The position numbers and the translations under genes are program-made. DNA of 64,000 bases, from NCBI GenBank assembly GCA_943737045.1, contig CALSFV010000435.1, positions 62,001 through 126,000 on the forward strand, written 5' to 3'. The DNA is from Parapristionchus giblindavisi (taxonomy: Eukaryota; Nematoda; Chromadorea; Rhabditida; Diplogasteridae). Under the pieces are notes generated by a model, which did no database searches, was not told the origin of the DNA, and saw only the letters and a list, made by a program, of their open reading frames with translations. Shown here piece by piece: positions 13,101-29,398 of the stretch. The first letter of the stretch is position 1. Every line of letters starts with the position of its first letter.

Positions 13101-13919
13101 TCGGACACGCATTCAAGGATGATGGAGCTGGAGCAGGTAATTTGGGGAGTGGGAGAGAGATACTGTAGGTGCGGATTACGGTAGAAGTGATCAGTCAGAT
13201 TGATAAAGAGAAATAATAATTGTACTGTAGTAATGGAGGTAATTGTAGTGTCGCATAAGATGGCCGACGCGCTGCAGCGTACCGCCCATCATTACCATAT
13301 CATTGGCGATGATTACGAGGTAAGTACGGTACACCACAGTTGAATACACCACGGTGTGACGACGTTTACTAATCCCGCACCTCCTTCAGGAACACGCGAA
13401 AAAGGACGTTGAGCCTGTGTTGGAGCGACTCTACTCTTATAGAGGAACGATTGCTCACGTTCCTGATATCGTCAATATACACAAGGTTTGATCTTTGATC
13501 TTTGGATGATGGTGGATCTGTGAGTGTGCTTTGCAGCAAGCGATTACCAAGTGGCGCAATAGCGAGAATGCGGTCGTCGAGGGAAAGATCTCCGAGAATC
13601 AGGCTGTCAAGGTTTGCACTTTTTCAATTTGATCTTTGATCTTTGGCCAAATCTGATCTTATTATACTTGTCTTAGGTCAAACAACGTGTGGACAACACG
13701 AGCTACGTTATTCTCGCTGAAGTCAATCATATTCAAGCCGAGAAAGTGGGTCGAAAATTTTACCTTTTCTGATTGATCTTTGATCTCCGTCATCTGATCT
13801 TTGATCTATTTAAGACGGAAGACTTCAAACAGTTCCTCGCAGTATATCTTCGTAAGCAGCAAGCCTTCTATCAGAATATGGCAAACACTCTCGGTGATTT
13901 GGCTAAAGAATTTGAATAA
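1136..13919 (+). CDS. lst-4: S-nexin of the SNX9/LST-4 family (SH3-PX-BAR)
   Basis: Membrane-remodelling sorting nexin acting in endocytosis; the C. elegans family member is LST-4. Exons: 1136-1231, 1416-1514, 4134-4281, 4587-4648, 4704-4757, 5288-5321, 5857-5981, 8148-8515, 8906-8941, 8985-9249, 9551-9678, 9846-9936, 10762-10902, 12067-12166, 12377-12446, 12511-12591, 12655-12738, 12825-12928, 13056-13136, 13249-13319, 13390-13485, 13537-13611, 13677-13745, 13815-13919. Phases close to about 860 residues. The first two exons give an SH3 domain (AEFDFEAQ, GGWMEGKNARGKIGLFPASYV region), then a Pro-rich and an acidic stretch (DDFDDDWSDEEEEE). Later exons give FSNFVKSGMEAYVL, a PX domain (RRYKHFDWLHE, LPPLPEKQ) and a BAR domain up to the TAA at 13919. 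The middle exons (5288-9249; Ser/Thr- and Arg-rich, low complexity) are the least certain: two of them (8148, 8906) need AAG acceptors and may be isoform-specific. Confidence 0.85.
1515..4133 (+). other. Long intron 2 of the sorting nexin
   Basis: This 2.6-kb intron separates the SH3 exons from the Pro-rich exon. It contains pyrimidine-rich DNA (about 2330-3040), a short GATA-type tetranucleotide run near 3130, and the three alternative 5' exons described separately. No other coding signal was found in it. Confidence 0.5.
3374..3727 (+). CDS. Alternative 5' exons, probable SH3-less isoform start
   Basis: Three exons, 3374-3462, 3534-3593 and 3658-3727, lie in intron 2 on the same strand. They join in frame from an ATG at 3374 to about 73 codons, ending in phase 0 at a GTAACG donor. 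The next acceptor in the gene, at 4134, is also phase 0, so a transcript starting here would replace the SH3 exons by a basic, helical-looking N-terminus (LLEERRKKQMLRR) followed by RPEPRFSVHALPPEV. I infer an alternative promoter. A separate small gene is the alternative, but no stop exon was found for it. I do not recognise the N-terminal sequence. Confidence 0.5.
6155..7375. mobile_element. Foldback (long inverted repeat) transposon, 1.2 kb
   Basis: Two nearly identical arms of about 500 bp (6155-6660 and 6880-7375) are in inverted orientation around a 220-bp loop. The ends read GAGAGACTATCTG and its complement. TTAT lies directly outside both ends (6151-6154 and 7376-7379), fitting a 4-bp target duplication. 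No transposase frame is visible; ORFs in the arms are mirror images of each other. It sits in a sorting-nexin intron. Confidence 0.75.
7805..7862. repeat. GAA trinucleotide microsatellite
   Basis: An imperfect run of GAA/GAAGAA units around 7829-7861, in purine-rich DNA that continues to about 7960. It is intronic and carries no coding signal. Confidence 0.8.
8675..8819. mobile_element. Short palindromic MITE
   Basis: A 145-bp inverted repeat with ends TGTGGTGTTACATTTTCAAA and their complement, containing repeats of the self-complementary word CGTGCGCACG. A related decayed copy lies near 29085-29178. There is no coding capacity. It is in the intron after the exon ending at 8515. Confidence 0.65.
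10453..10653. mobile_element. MITE, TGGTATTT family
   Basis: A 201-bp element whose left end (TGGTATTTCCAAACTAGTAG) is mirrored at the right end (CTACTAGTTTGAAAATACCA). An internal palindrome around 10600-10618 spells a second stem. A related copy lies at about 55131-55268. Non-coding, in a sorting-nexin intron. Confidence 0.6.
10979..11643. mobile_element. Foldback with 9-bp target duplication (MULE-like)
   Basis: Arms of about 300 bp are inverted around a short centre near 11310. The end sequence contains TCGATCGTTTTGCCAACGAT and its near mirror CGATCGTTGGCAAAACGACC. ACTTATTCG is found outside both ends (10970-10978 and 11644-11652), a 9-bp duplication of the length typical of Mutator-like elements. 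There is no transposase. A truncated relative lies at 21215-21625. Confidence 0.75.
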
Positions 13920-14716
13920 TTATCGATTGATTCTTCTCTAATTATTGATTGATTGATTCGCTTTATCTTCTATGTCCATCTTTCCTCTCACATCTTCATG
14001 CGTGATCGCTTTCACTGTTGTGCCTGCTTGTATTATTGATTAGTATTGATTGATTTCATGGTTCTACGCATTTTACATCCTTCTTTCCGATACTGTAGAC
14101 ACATGCAAGGTATTTTCCCTCTCACTGTCCATAGATTTGAAAGATTACGGTAGTATTATAGTGCAAAAAAACCTACCGTATGCGTACCTATCGTACATTC
14201 TGAAGATATTTCCACATTTTGAATTATCGATTGATTGCACTTTCTAGATTATTGATTATTGCGCGTAGACAAAATGGTCTATTCATTGCCTATGTTGTGA
14301 TATGCTCCATACATTCTTCTGCATTATTTTCTTATCCATCCATAATTATTGATTATATATCCATACAATTTATCGATCCATTTGAAATCCTTTCAATCAC
14401 ATTCAATTGTGTATCTGTTATTATATGTTAATAATCATCCGCCCTGAATAATGTATAATCATCACAAATTGATTCCCGCATGTGACTTTCCCCCACCTTC
14501 GTGTTCAATATATTTATATTATTATAATATATACTTAATTCATTCATCCGTTGTAAAAGCTAAGAAATCCAGTGAGATAAATATATTATATATTTATTTA
14601 TATCATTTATGACAATTATAATACATATTCGTCGTCTAGTCTATTTCGCGTCAGTAGTATCACAGTGTTATGGACGGAGCTTAGCTACCGTAGCTCATTA
14701 CCAGGAGGGGGCGGAG
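13920..14716. other. Tail-to-tail intergenic region
   Basis: The sorting nexin (+) and the aminoacylase (-) converge here, so this is 3' untranslated sequence of both. It is A/T-rich with several ATTGATT runs. No convincing further exon or RNA gene is visible. Confidence 0.5.
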
Positions 14717-17700
14717 TTATGCAACATCGGCGAGTCTCTCGATGAGCTTCTCGTAGATGGTGATACCACGAAGGAAGAGCGACTCGGTTATGTATCTGGC
14801 GATAGTTATTGATTGTTCTTTTTTTTACAAATCTTGTGATTTTTAAAACTAATTAAATATTAGATAAATGCATATTATTGATTTTTCATATTCAAATTGA
14901 TATCACCTTTCCTTTTTATTCATATTGTTTTATTACACCACCTCTCACAATGTCATAAATGATATTCAACAACAACAAAACGCTCACTCATTATGATCGT
15001 GAAGTAGCGAGGGAATGTTGATCATTGGAGAGAATCCAATCGATTTGACTCCTTTCTGAAATAGATCAAGGATTAATTGGTTATATTGTTACACTAATCA
15101 CATTGTTAGTCAAAGGTGCAAGGAGCATAACTGATTATTCAGGAAACGATTGATTGGATTTAGGGATTAGAGAAATCACTTGGCAGATTCGTGTCGCACC
15201 GATATTTTTCCATATATGAGAACCATAACTGATCGAGAAAATTGACTTGAGAAAAAGTAAATCATTGAGACTGCACAACTTGGTGGATTCATGTTACACT
15301 ATTTATTAGCCAGCCATAAAAGAAACACATCTGATTCGGTTGAAGAAACTATACTCAATATAACTATCGCCTATTGGTGTTGCCAATATTATTAGTGACA
15401 AAAATATCAATGATCTTATCAATGTATAATTCTATGAGTACATGCTTATTATGATCTATTCTAATTTTAATTTGATCTCAATTCACTAACCGCTCTGAAG
15501 TATCGCGAATCCGTCGCACCAACGAAGATCTCCTTAGTGAACTCGCATTTCCTGAAAATAAAGAGCTAGAAGAGTTCAAACTATAAAAGATCAAAGATCA
15601 AACTAGACTCACTCTTCATTGAGCACATTCTCCACTGCCACCCACCATTTGTCCTCACGAGTGGTCGGTGTGACAAACTTCGTCATGCATTTCTGAGAAG
15701 AGATTAAAGATCAAAGATCAAACTACAAGGATGAACTATCAAACCTGTAAGAACTCGATGTGTATGCCCTCACCGGCTTCCTTACACCAGCTACGAAACT
15801 TCGCTTCGAGTTCCTAACAATGATCAAGAGTCATTCGTGAATGATCAAACTACAAACCTCAAAGTTCACCGTCGGTGTCACTCTACAGTCCATGTTGGCA
15901 ACGATTTTCTCGGGCACGACGTTCGTTTGGACTCCACCCTATAATCATAAGTGTAAAAATCAATAACATAACATAACATAATTTATCAGGGGTCGCATAG
16001 TTGCGCTGATCAGGCGTTAGAGTGTTCATTCGTCATCAGTTAGGCTCCACCAGCGTTGTCCAATTCTCTTCGTAATCTCGTTCCTCCATCTTTCAAGCGG
16101 TCTTCCTTGTCCTCTGTTGGATATTCGATCATATGGTATCCAAACTGTTAATCTCCTTGTCCATCGATTATCATCCATAGTCCTTATCTTTTTGGCCCAG
16201 TTCAGCTTTCTTTTCGTCGCTTCTTCCACCCAGTCCATCACTCCTGTTTCTCTCCGAACATGATCATTGGTCCATCGATCCTTCCAAGTTACTCCTATCA
16301 TACGACGTTCCATCTTTCTTTGGGCGACACGCAGTTCATTCTTGTCAGATTCCCGCATTACCCAGCATTCACTACCATAAAGAACAGTTGACATAATACA
16401 TGCGTTGAAGGCCCGTTTTCTGATCTCTCTGTCGACAGTTGGATGTTTCAATAGATGTCATATGCTCCTCCATGCCAGCCATCCACATTGAACTCGCCTC
16501 TTGATCTCATAAGAGGGTTGAAGAGGTAAGCTTATCCAATCCTATTATTGATATTATCCAAAAATCAATAATACTGAAAAAAGCTAATAACCTTGATAAT
16601 GGTAATGTTAACCGTGGTTACATCTCCAGTGGTAAATGACGGATTTCCGTCAAGAATTGCCTTCTGTTCAGCACGGAATGCCAGAGCTCGGGTCATGAAA
16701 TGGTGCTGGAAACAAGATTATCGATTAGTAAAACCCCCCAAAATACCGTAACCCGTACCAGTTTCTCGACGGCCGTTCCCTCGATGAACTTACTACCGTG
16801 ACCGGGATTACCCTCGAATGTGATCTGTAGCCCTGAATCAAACAAAACATCTTCCTAAAATTCAAAATAAGACAATGGATATTGGGATGTTGCTATTTTG
16901 TTTCATAGGGAAATAATAACCACAAAGCATTCCATATATGTCAATAGTTATTCCATTTCTCTCGTTGTGTCCTCACTCCCTCTACTCCAACGCCGCCTAC
17001 ACATGCACTCTCACACACGGAGAGAGAGCAGTTGGCGGGTATGCCACTCGTGCGCGCTTCGCTATCGGCCCATGTAGTATAGTGGTTAGTACTCCACGTT
17101 GTGGCCGTGGCGACGCTGGTTCGATTCCAGCCATGGGCAACTCCTTTTGCTGATTTTTACCAGTATCAAGGATAAAATAGTATACTCACACCAAGGCGCA
17201 CGCTCGCCGTAGAACACTTTGTAGACCTGAAAACGTCATTTTTTAGATATCTTATTATTATAAGCCTAAATATCGTATCTTAGATGTTAATCGTAGACAT
17301 ACCCCATTCTCCGATGCGATACCCTCATCGAGAGTGAATCCAACGTTCAACTTCTTAAATTCATCTCTCTCCACAAACAACTTCATTCCCTCGTCACTAC
17401 CGATTTCCTCGTCTAAAGAGATCAAACATCAAAGAAAAATCAATAAACTATGGACTACCATACTCACCGGGTCCCCAAACAAGATGAATAGTGCGTCTGA
17501 ATTGCTTCTTTCCACGTCCGAAATGACGACGAATGGCCTCAAAATATTGCGAGCCAACGCATTTCATGTCCTACAACGAAAACTACCGTAACCTAACATT
17601 GTATTGAACGATTTGTACCTGCGAGCCTCTCGCATAGATGCGTCCCTGGTCATCCTTGTGCGCCGAGTAAGGATCGTACGTCCAGTGGTCCTGTAACGAT

Positions 17701-18696
17701 TGGCTGATATCGATTGATCGATGGGAAGTGGATACCGTACTCTGAACGTCGGTACGACATCGGTGTGAGAGTAGAGCATGACGGAGGGTTCATCGGGATG
17801 TGTACCGGGTATGGTCATGACGACGATTGGCTTGCCGGGAACCATCTGAGTAATGATATTAACAGGTAATCGGTTAAACATCTTTCTAGTATGCATAACA
17901 AAGTGTTTGCCATCTATAGCAGCCACATATTTTCATACCTCGTGATGCGAGGATGGACCCACCACGGCTCATTTTCACGATTGTCCCATTATATAAGGCT
18001 CTTTTTTATGCGAAAAACTACAATTTAAGCGAAAAATAACGATTTTTCTAAATCTCCCCACCATATTTCGAAAATGACCCGCTATATAAAAATTCTGTGA
18101 GGGCGCCGAAAATGTATGATAGCAGCAAGTATAATGGGGGTAGAACCTGTTGAATTCTAGCAATATCAGTCTATTTAACACTGGCTCTCATCGCTATTCT
18201 TGCTGATTGAGAGATTATAGATATCAAATGTCACCACCTCATAAGATGTCCGTTGGATGCCCAACTCGTCGGCCAAGCCATACAGAAACTTCTGGCATGC
18301 ATCTGAAATAATGGATTACGGTAAATCAAAGAGTGTAGTAACCGTATCTTCAGTAATCATAAACCACCATCTACCGTAACCATTTCTGTTAAAGAATTAC
18401 ACGTATTTCGGGATCTATTTTAGTATTTTGAATATGAAATGATATTGTTGAGCGTCAGTGCAACTTAAAATAAATGTAAAAACTTATGTAAGCTCACACC
18501 TTTAAACGACAAAACAACCGCTCGCTATGCAACCTATCTACCATGTGTGTCTTGCGCAGGAAAATGGCGTGAGACAAGACAACGAGATCTACTGTCTAAT
18601 ACAGTACTCATTCTACTTACAGTAATCAGGTTTCGGCTGTTCCGTATTGATTCGAAGATACTCACGGAACTTGGTCACAGCTATATCTTCAGTCAT
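14717..18696 (-). CDS. Aminoacylase-1 (N-acyl-L-amino-acid amidohydrolase)
   Basis: Cytosolic zinc peptidase of the M20/ACY1 family that removes acyl groups from N-acyl amino acids. Exons in transcription order: 18696-18621, 18302-18238, 17845-17741, 17690-17619, 17570-17468, 17412-17303, 17226-17190, 16832-16759, 16705-16592, 15938-15858, 15813-15745, 15692-15613, 15551-15491, 15055-14988, 14795-14717. They total 397 residues plus stop, the usual family length. All metal/active-site positions known for ACY1 are present: His in YSHTDVVP, Asp in GSQDMK, Glu-Glu in DEEIG, Glu in LDEGIAS and His in LLHDHNE. The dimerisation-domain motif GNPGHGS is also there. The start is the ATG at 18696, directly after a CATCAG that could be a trans-splice acceptor. 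Introns hold a tRNA, a MITE and an RTE remnant. Confidence 0.95.
15955..16455 (-). mobile_element. RTE-type LINE, 3' fragment
   Basis: An ORF of 141 codons (16451-16026) resembles the C-terminal tail of RTE/BovB-clade reverse transcriptases ([19 protein letters not shown], then PLERWRNEI). It ends in the 3' direction with repeats of TTATG (complement of AACATAACATAACATAA at 15964-15980), the kind of short tandem 3' tail typical of RTE elements. The reverse transcriptase core and endonuclease are absent, so this is a 5'-truncated, dead copy in an aminoacylase intron. Confidence 0.75.
17068..17139 (+). tRNA. tRNA-His (GTG)
   Basis: This 72-nt sequence folds as a canonical tRNA. The acceptor stem is GCCCATG/CATGGGC with discriminator A, the D arm carries AGTGGTTAGT, and the anticodon stem CCACG/CGTGG encloses TTGTGGC with anticodon GTG. 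The T arm is GCTGG-TTCGATT-CCAGC. A TTTT Pol III terminator follows at 17145-17148. It lies in an intron of the aminoacylase gene on the opposite strand. Confidence 0.93.
17934..18118. mobile_element. MITE, CATACATTTTC family (copy 1)
   Basis: It shares blocks with 30511-30704, including CACTATATAA-like words and the tail GAAAATGTATG, and has weakly mirrored ends (CATACCTCG / GAAAATGTATG). It lies in the aminoacylase intron between exons 18238-18302 and 17741-17845. Confidence 0.5.
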
Positions 18697-19501
18697 CTGA
18701 TGATCTACTCAGTCAATCAATAATATTAAATGAAAACAAATGCGAGATTGAACGAAGATAAGAGTAGCTAGCAACAATATTTCTCTCAAAGTGAGTGTGT
18801 TGAGTTCGAAAAAGGATCGAGAGCAAAACTCATGACACCTTTCGCTATCAGTATTGCATCATCTTGTATTGATAAGCCTAATCGGATAATCAATGAAAGT
18901 AACGAGAGTGAAACACAAACCAGACAAGGTTCAGTGAGAGAGGCGTAGTGTGTCTAGTGGTGCAGAATGGGAAAGGTCGAAATGAAAAGGCACACAAACC
19001 TCACAATCTGTCCCCTCAAACGTTGTGCACAGCAAAATACAGATAGCATCTTTATCTCTATGATAGCTCAACAAATTAGCGTAAACACAGCGAAATGGAT
19101 CGATTGCAATAGGTTACATGGAATGTAAACAATATAGGCAACGCACAAGAATGGTTCAGAAATCGAGTACATCGAGTATAGAAAAAAAGAAAAAAATATT
19201 GATTGATTGAACAATGATCTACAAGGAAAACATACAAATTTAATGTGGAGTAATAATAGATTGAATCTAAACACAGTTGTTTGATCAAGTGGATGGCTTA
19301 CACAGAAGAGGAAAGAAAGTTACAAAGAAAGTTAAAAGATATGAAAGAATTACAATGAAATAGTGAGGTAGAGCGAGAATTAAAGAAATGTTTAAAATAT
19401 GAGAAACGAAGAACGAATGGTTATAACGAGGAATCGGTGACTAATTGGAACAAAAAGAATATTATATAATGGGAATAGAAGAGTATATCGATCATTTGGA
19501 C
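18697..19501. other. Intergenic, between two minus-strand genes
   Basis: It lies downstream of the SNF2 gene and upstream of the aminoacylase start. The 800-bp spacing is long for a nematode operon. A/T-rich; no exon or RNA gene seen. Confidence 0.4.
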
Positions 19502-25575
<6,074 letters not shown>

Positions 25576-26515
25576 CGTGTGGTGCGCCTGAACCATTACA
25601 TACAATCATGAATAAGAAAATCATGTTAAAATCAATATTAAAAGTGAAAAAAGGCAAGATTATTACGAAACAAAAACAAAATTTCAAAGCCAATCAATTT
25701 CAGAAATCCGTACGAGACCTTATTTCGATGCAAACGTGTATACCGTAACTTTAAACCACCGTATTTTATTATAATATTTTAGATAAATTTATACGTAGAT
25801 TGAGTAGAAACCGACGAAGTGTATGAGTATATACGAGACATGAAAGGTAAAATGAAGCCTTTTCAATGGATTTAGATGGAAAACGGATTTACATGGATTA
25901 CTGGATGGTTCAATGGGTTTACATGGCAACGGGGAAAATGGATTAAAATGGTCTTATGTTTGCTACTAAATTTTAATTATGAAATTGCACTAGCCAACTG
26001 AGGATCAATCTTTGTGGTTTTTGTATACGATAAGTCATCATTATGTATCTTTGCTTTTATGTACATATACAATATTATTATTAGCGTAGCGAAATCTCAA
26101 TCAATTTTTAATCGTTCATTCTTTAACCTTATTAAGTTCTTCTTCTTTCCTTTGAAAAATCGTATTATTGAAAACTCCTGCTGATGAGGCCCACCCCACA
26201 CGGGCCGGTCCAGTGTCTAGGACCAGGGCCGAAACACTGGATCGTTTTTATCTCTAGATATTAAGTCTTTACATAGTTTCTTTTCTAACACAACCTACTT
26301 TAAAACCATTTTTTCATTACTTTAACTCTAATTGATCATCTTCTGAATGTATTAAAATTCTCTTTGTTCCAATCATGATGATATGTAAGATCAAACTGTA
26401 ACAACAAAAATACTGAACAAAACTTTATTATGTACACGTTTATTTTGAATATCCATAATACTGTATTAGATGCATGTCGATAACAACTAGTTGATTACAC
26501 GGGCGTCGTGTACTT
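25576..26515. other. Intergenic, A/T-rich
   Basis: Between the SNF2 start and the 3' end of the secreted Cys-rich gene. Short repeats of ATGGATT/ATGGGTT occur around 25850-25960. No exon supported. Confidence 0.4.
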
Positions 26516-28312
26516 CTACTGATTCACTGTCGTTGTATCCGTATTGTCGACTGGATCCGACACTGTGCCATTCAACGGACGCGGACAACACATTCCCGTC
26601 TCAGCTTGGCAAGATAATGAGCCCGATCCACATCCACCGTCCTGACAGGCACCTGAGATGGATTACGGTAAAGTATTTATTGATTTTAAACATTACAGTC
26701 CCGCCCGATCGCCCTGTCTAAACGCGGCACGCCGCGGCACGCGGCGTGCCGCTTGTGCCGCATCTCGTTTTACGGGCTGAATAATGTTTCTAAAAATATG
26801 AAAAGTGTACTAATCATTGTTATGTTCGATATGATTCAGAATGCCACAGAAACGAAAATTTTTGCTTGACTCTAGATAGTGCAACACACTTTGGCAATTT
26901 CGTAGGTATACTGTAATGCTACCGTATGCAATATTCATATTTTGAATTTCCCACAATTTTTGACCATCGTGTCGTATTGAGTGATTCCTGTTTTCGCGTT
27001 CTTATGCATTGCTGTATAAAAATTGTGGGAAATTCAAAATTTGAATATTGTATACGGTAGCATTACAGTATACCTACGAAATTGCCAAAGTGTGTTGCAC
27101 TATCTAGAGTCAAGCAAAAATGTTCGTTTCTGTGGTATTCTGAATCATATCGAACATAACAATGATTAGTACACTTTTCATATTTTTAGAAACATTATTC
27201 AGCCCGTAAAACGAGATGCGGCACAGGCGGCACGCCGCGTGCCGCGTTTAGACAGGGCGATCGGGTGGGACTGTACTTATTTACCTTGCGCTGCTCCTAC
27301 TGCACACGGGCAGCAGACATTGTCTAGATTACAGACAAATCCTGAAATCATCAATCAATAATCAAGATTACGGTGGATGAATAACCTGAGGGACAATTTC
27401 CATCAATACATGAGCCAGAAGATGGGTCATCAAAGGGACAAGAGACAGCTGAAAGATATTTACTGATCTTTGATCTTTGATCTTTAGATACTTACATTCA
27501 ATATCGTTAGGGGAAGATGTTGGGTCGTATGCGTTTGCATCTTCAGGAGAAGAAGTTGGTGTAGATGTCGAAGATTCATTCTGAATAGGAGTACCATTTT
27601 GTTTACTCTCTCACTTACTGGAAACAGTTCAGTCGCGATAACTCATATGCAAACAATGTCTGATATGAATATTCTCTGATCGCTAGTCGATCTTTTTCTA
27701 TTACTCAACAAATGAATCCTTCAAAAGGATTGCTGAAACAGTTGCATTTCGCATGGAATGATCTCAGATTTCACATCTCAATTTCAATGTGAAAGTGATC
27801 ATTGATTCTTCACTAACCGAAGAGGTACAGCATCCATTGTCACATGTTGAATTAGCATCAAATCGTTGACAATATGGTATTGATTGACATTCAACAGCAC
27901 AATCGGGATTGTAGTTGGCTGTTGTACAAGCTTAAAGGGAGAAAATAATCTTACAATTGGACAATGAATCGGGCTTTACTCCCGCAAAAGTTTAACCTTT
28001 TTTATGTTTGGAGACAATTTATGATAAGATTCAAAAATCTTCTGCTTATATTAAAAATGGTCAAGACGTTCAAATTACGTTAAAAAACATCCGATTAAAC
28101 AGCATGATCTTTGATCTTTGATCTTTGATCTCTACTCATGAATACTTACGAGAGATTTGATACTGAATCATTGGCGGTGTTCCACATATGTAGTATATCT
28201 GTTGTTGATACTGCTGGGGTGTGTAGTAGTACTGTAGCTGTTGAGGATAATAGTAGTATAAAAATGAAGACGAAAGCGATACAAGCGTGGAAAAGACAAG
28301 GAGGGATGGCAT
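26516..28312 (-). CDS. Secreted Cys-rich protein with CC-type modules
   Basis: Exons in order: 28312-28150, 27930-27818, 27580-27496, 27448-27386, 27341-27285, 26652-26516; phases close to 205 residues plus stop. The start (MPSLLVFSTLVSL...) is a signal-peptide-like hydrophobic stretch, followed by a Tyr/Gln-rich low-complexity segment (residues about 20-45). Three Cys-rich parts follow: CTTANYNPDCAVEC...CDNGCC, then CIDGNCPSGFVCNLDNVCCP, then CQDGGCGSGSLSCQ...MCCP. The CxxGxCPxGxxC...CCP pattern recalls the nematode CC domain of secreted and cuticle-associated proteins. That family assignment is inference. The role is unknown. Confidence 0.82.
26696..27273. mobile_element. TA-flanked MITE with long inverted repeats
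   Basis: Ends CAGTCCCGCCCGATCGCCCT and its near-perfect mirror, with TA immediately outside both (26694-26695 and 27274-27275), as for Tc1/mariner-type elements. Arms of about 270 bp leave a small centre near 26990. The terminal 60 bp are strikingly rich in GCGGCACGCCGC words. It lies in the last intron of the Cys-rich gene. Confidence 0.75.
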
Positions 28313-29398
28313 CTGCAGATTCTTATTTAGTATTTAAATATTCATATAATTAATAAGAAATGAAAAATAAAGATGAAATTGGTACGGATAGACGTGAAGA
28401 TGTGTACTTGGAAGATGACGGGAGAGATCGTATTTATAGAAGGTTCTCATGTTTGTATTTGAGATCGAATGGAAAGGACGAGAAATACACACTCAATGAC
28501 TATTTTTCAATATGGAGAAACTACCGCCAACCTTACAGAAGATCTACACTTCTACGAATACTTCAGTAGTCTAAGAATAGACAAACGAAAATAGTCAACA
28601 TTTCTGATGTGCTACTTTTACTATTTTGAGCGGCGAAAATTATGTGAGTAGTTAGCTATAGCGCAAAACTCTGTGTTTAAAAAGACAATTGCTTCTAAAA
28701 AGGAATGTGGTATTGAATACATTTTTTTTCAATTTGAAAAAAAAATTGAAAAAAAGTCAGCTCACGATTGTTTCAAGTGACAAGCGGTTACTGTAGAATC
28801 TTTCGTGCTCTTACTTCACGTCGCACGTTTTCGCATTTCAAATCATTTTTCGTGATTTTCTCTTTCCCAATTTCGAACTGTTTTTCGTGATTCCAAAAAG
28901 ATCTATTTGGACGTCTGTCTTATGCGGGTCACAAACATGAACGCATGATTGATGTACTTGGTAATTCTAGATATATTTTGTATACTTTTTATTGGAATGC
29001 TCGCGTTATAATCGTTCTATGATCACAAATTTAATTGATGACTAAAAAAATATAGGCGTTTAAAATGAAATGAGATTCGCTGATGCGGTTTTGCGTGATG
29101 TGCGCACTTGCACGTTCATTTCACTCATTGAATAATAGACGTGGACGTGCGCACGTCTCGCCAATGTAACACCGCATTTTGTGAGATATCTATAGCATTT
29201 TCTTGACTGTTCTGCGAATCTTCTCGTGCATGTGGAACTTTATGGAATATTATAAGACTTTTTAGAGCTTTTCACACCTTTCCGAAACTTCCCCTTTTGA
29301 AACGTACGTTTTGAAACTAAAGATTTTGCAAAAGTTTCGATTTTGTAAAAGTTCGTTCAATGATTGAATATTGATTGTTGTAATGAGTCCTTTACAGT
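28313..29398. other. Divergent intergenic region
   Basis: Between the start of the Cys-rich gene (-) and the start of the unrecognised gene (+). Part of it (about 28420-28895) is repeated upstream of csn-5 at 36190-36662. A decayed MITE lies at about 29085-29178. It should contain both promoters. No exon supported. Confidence 0.5.
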
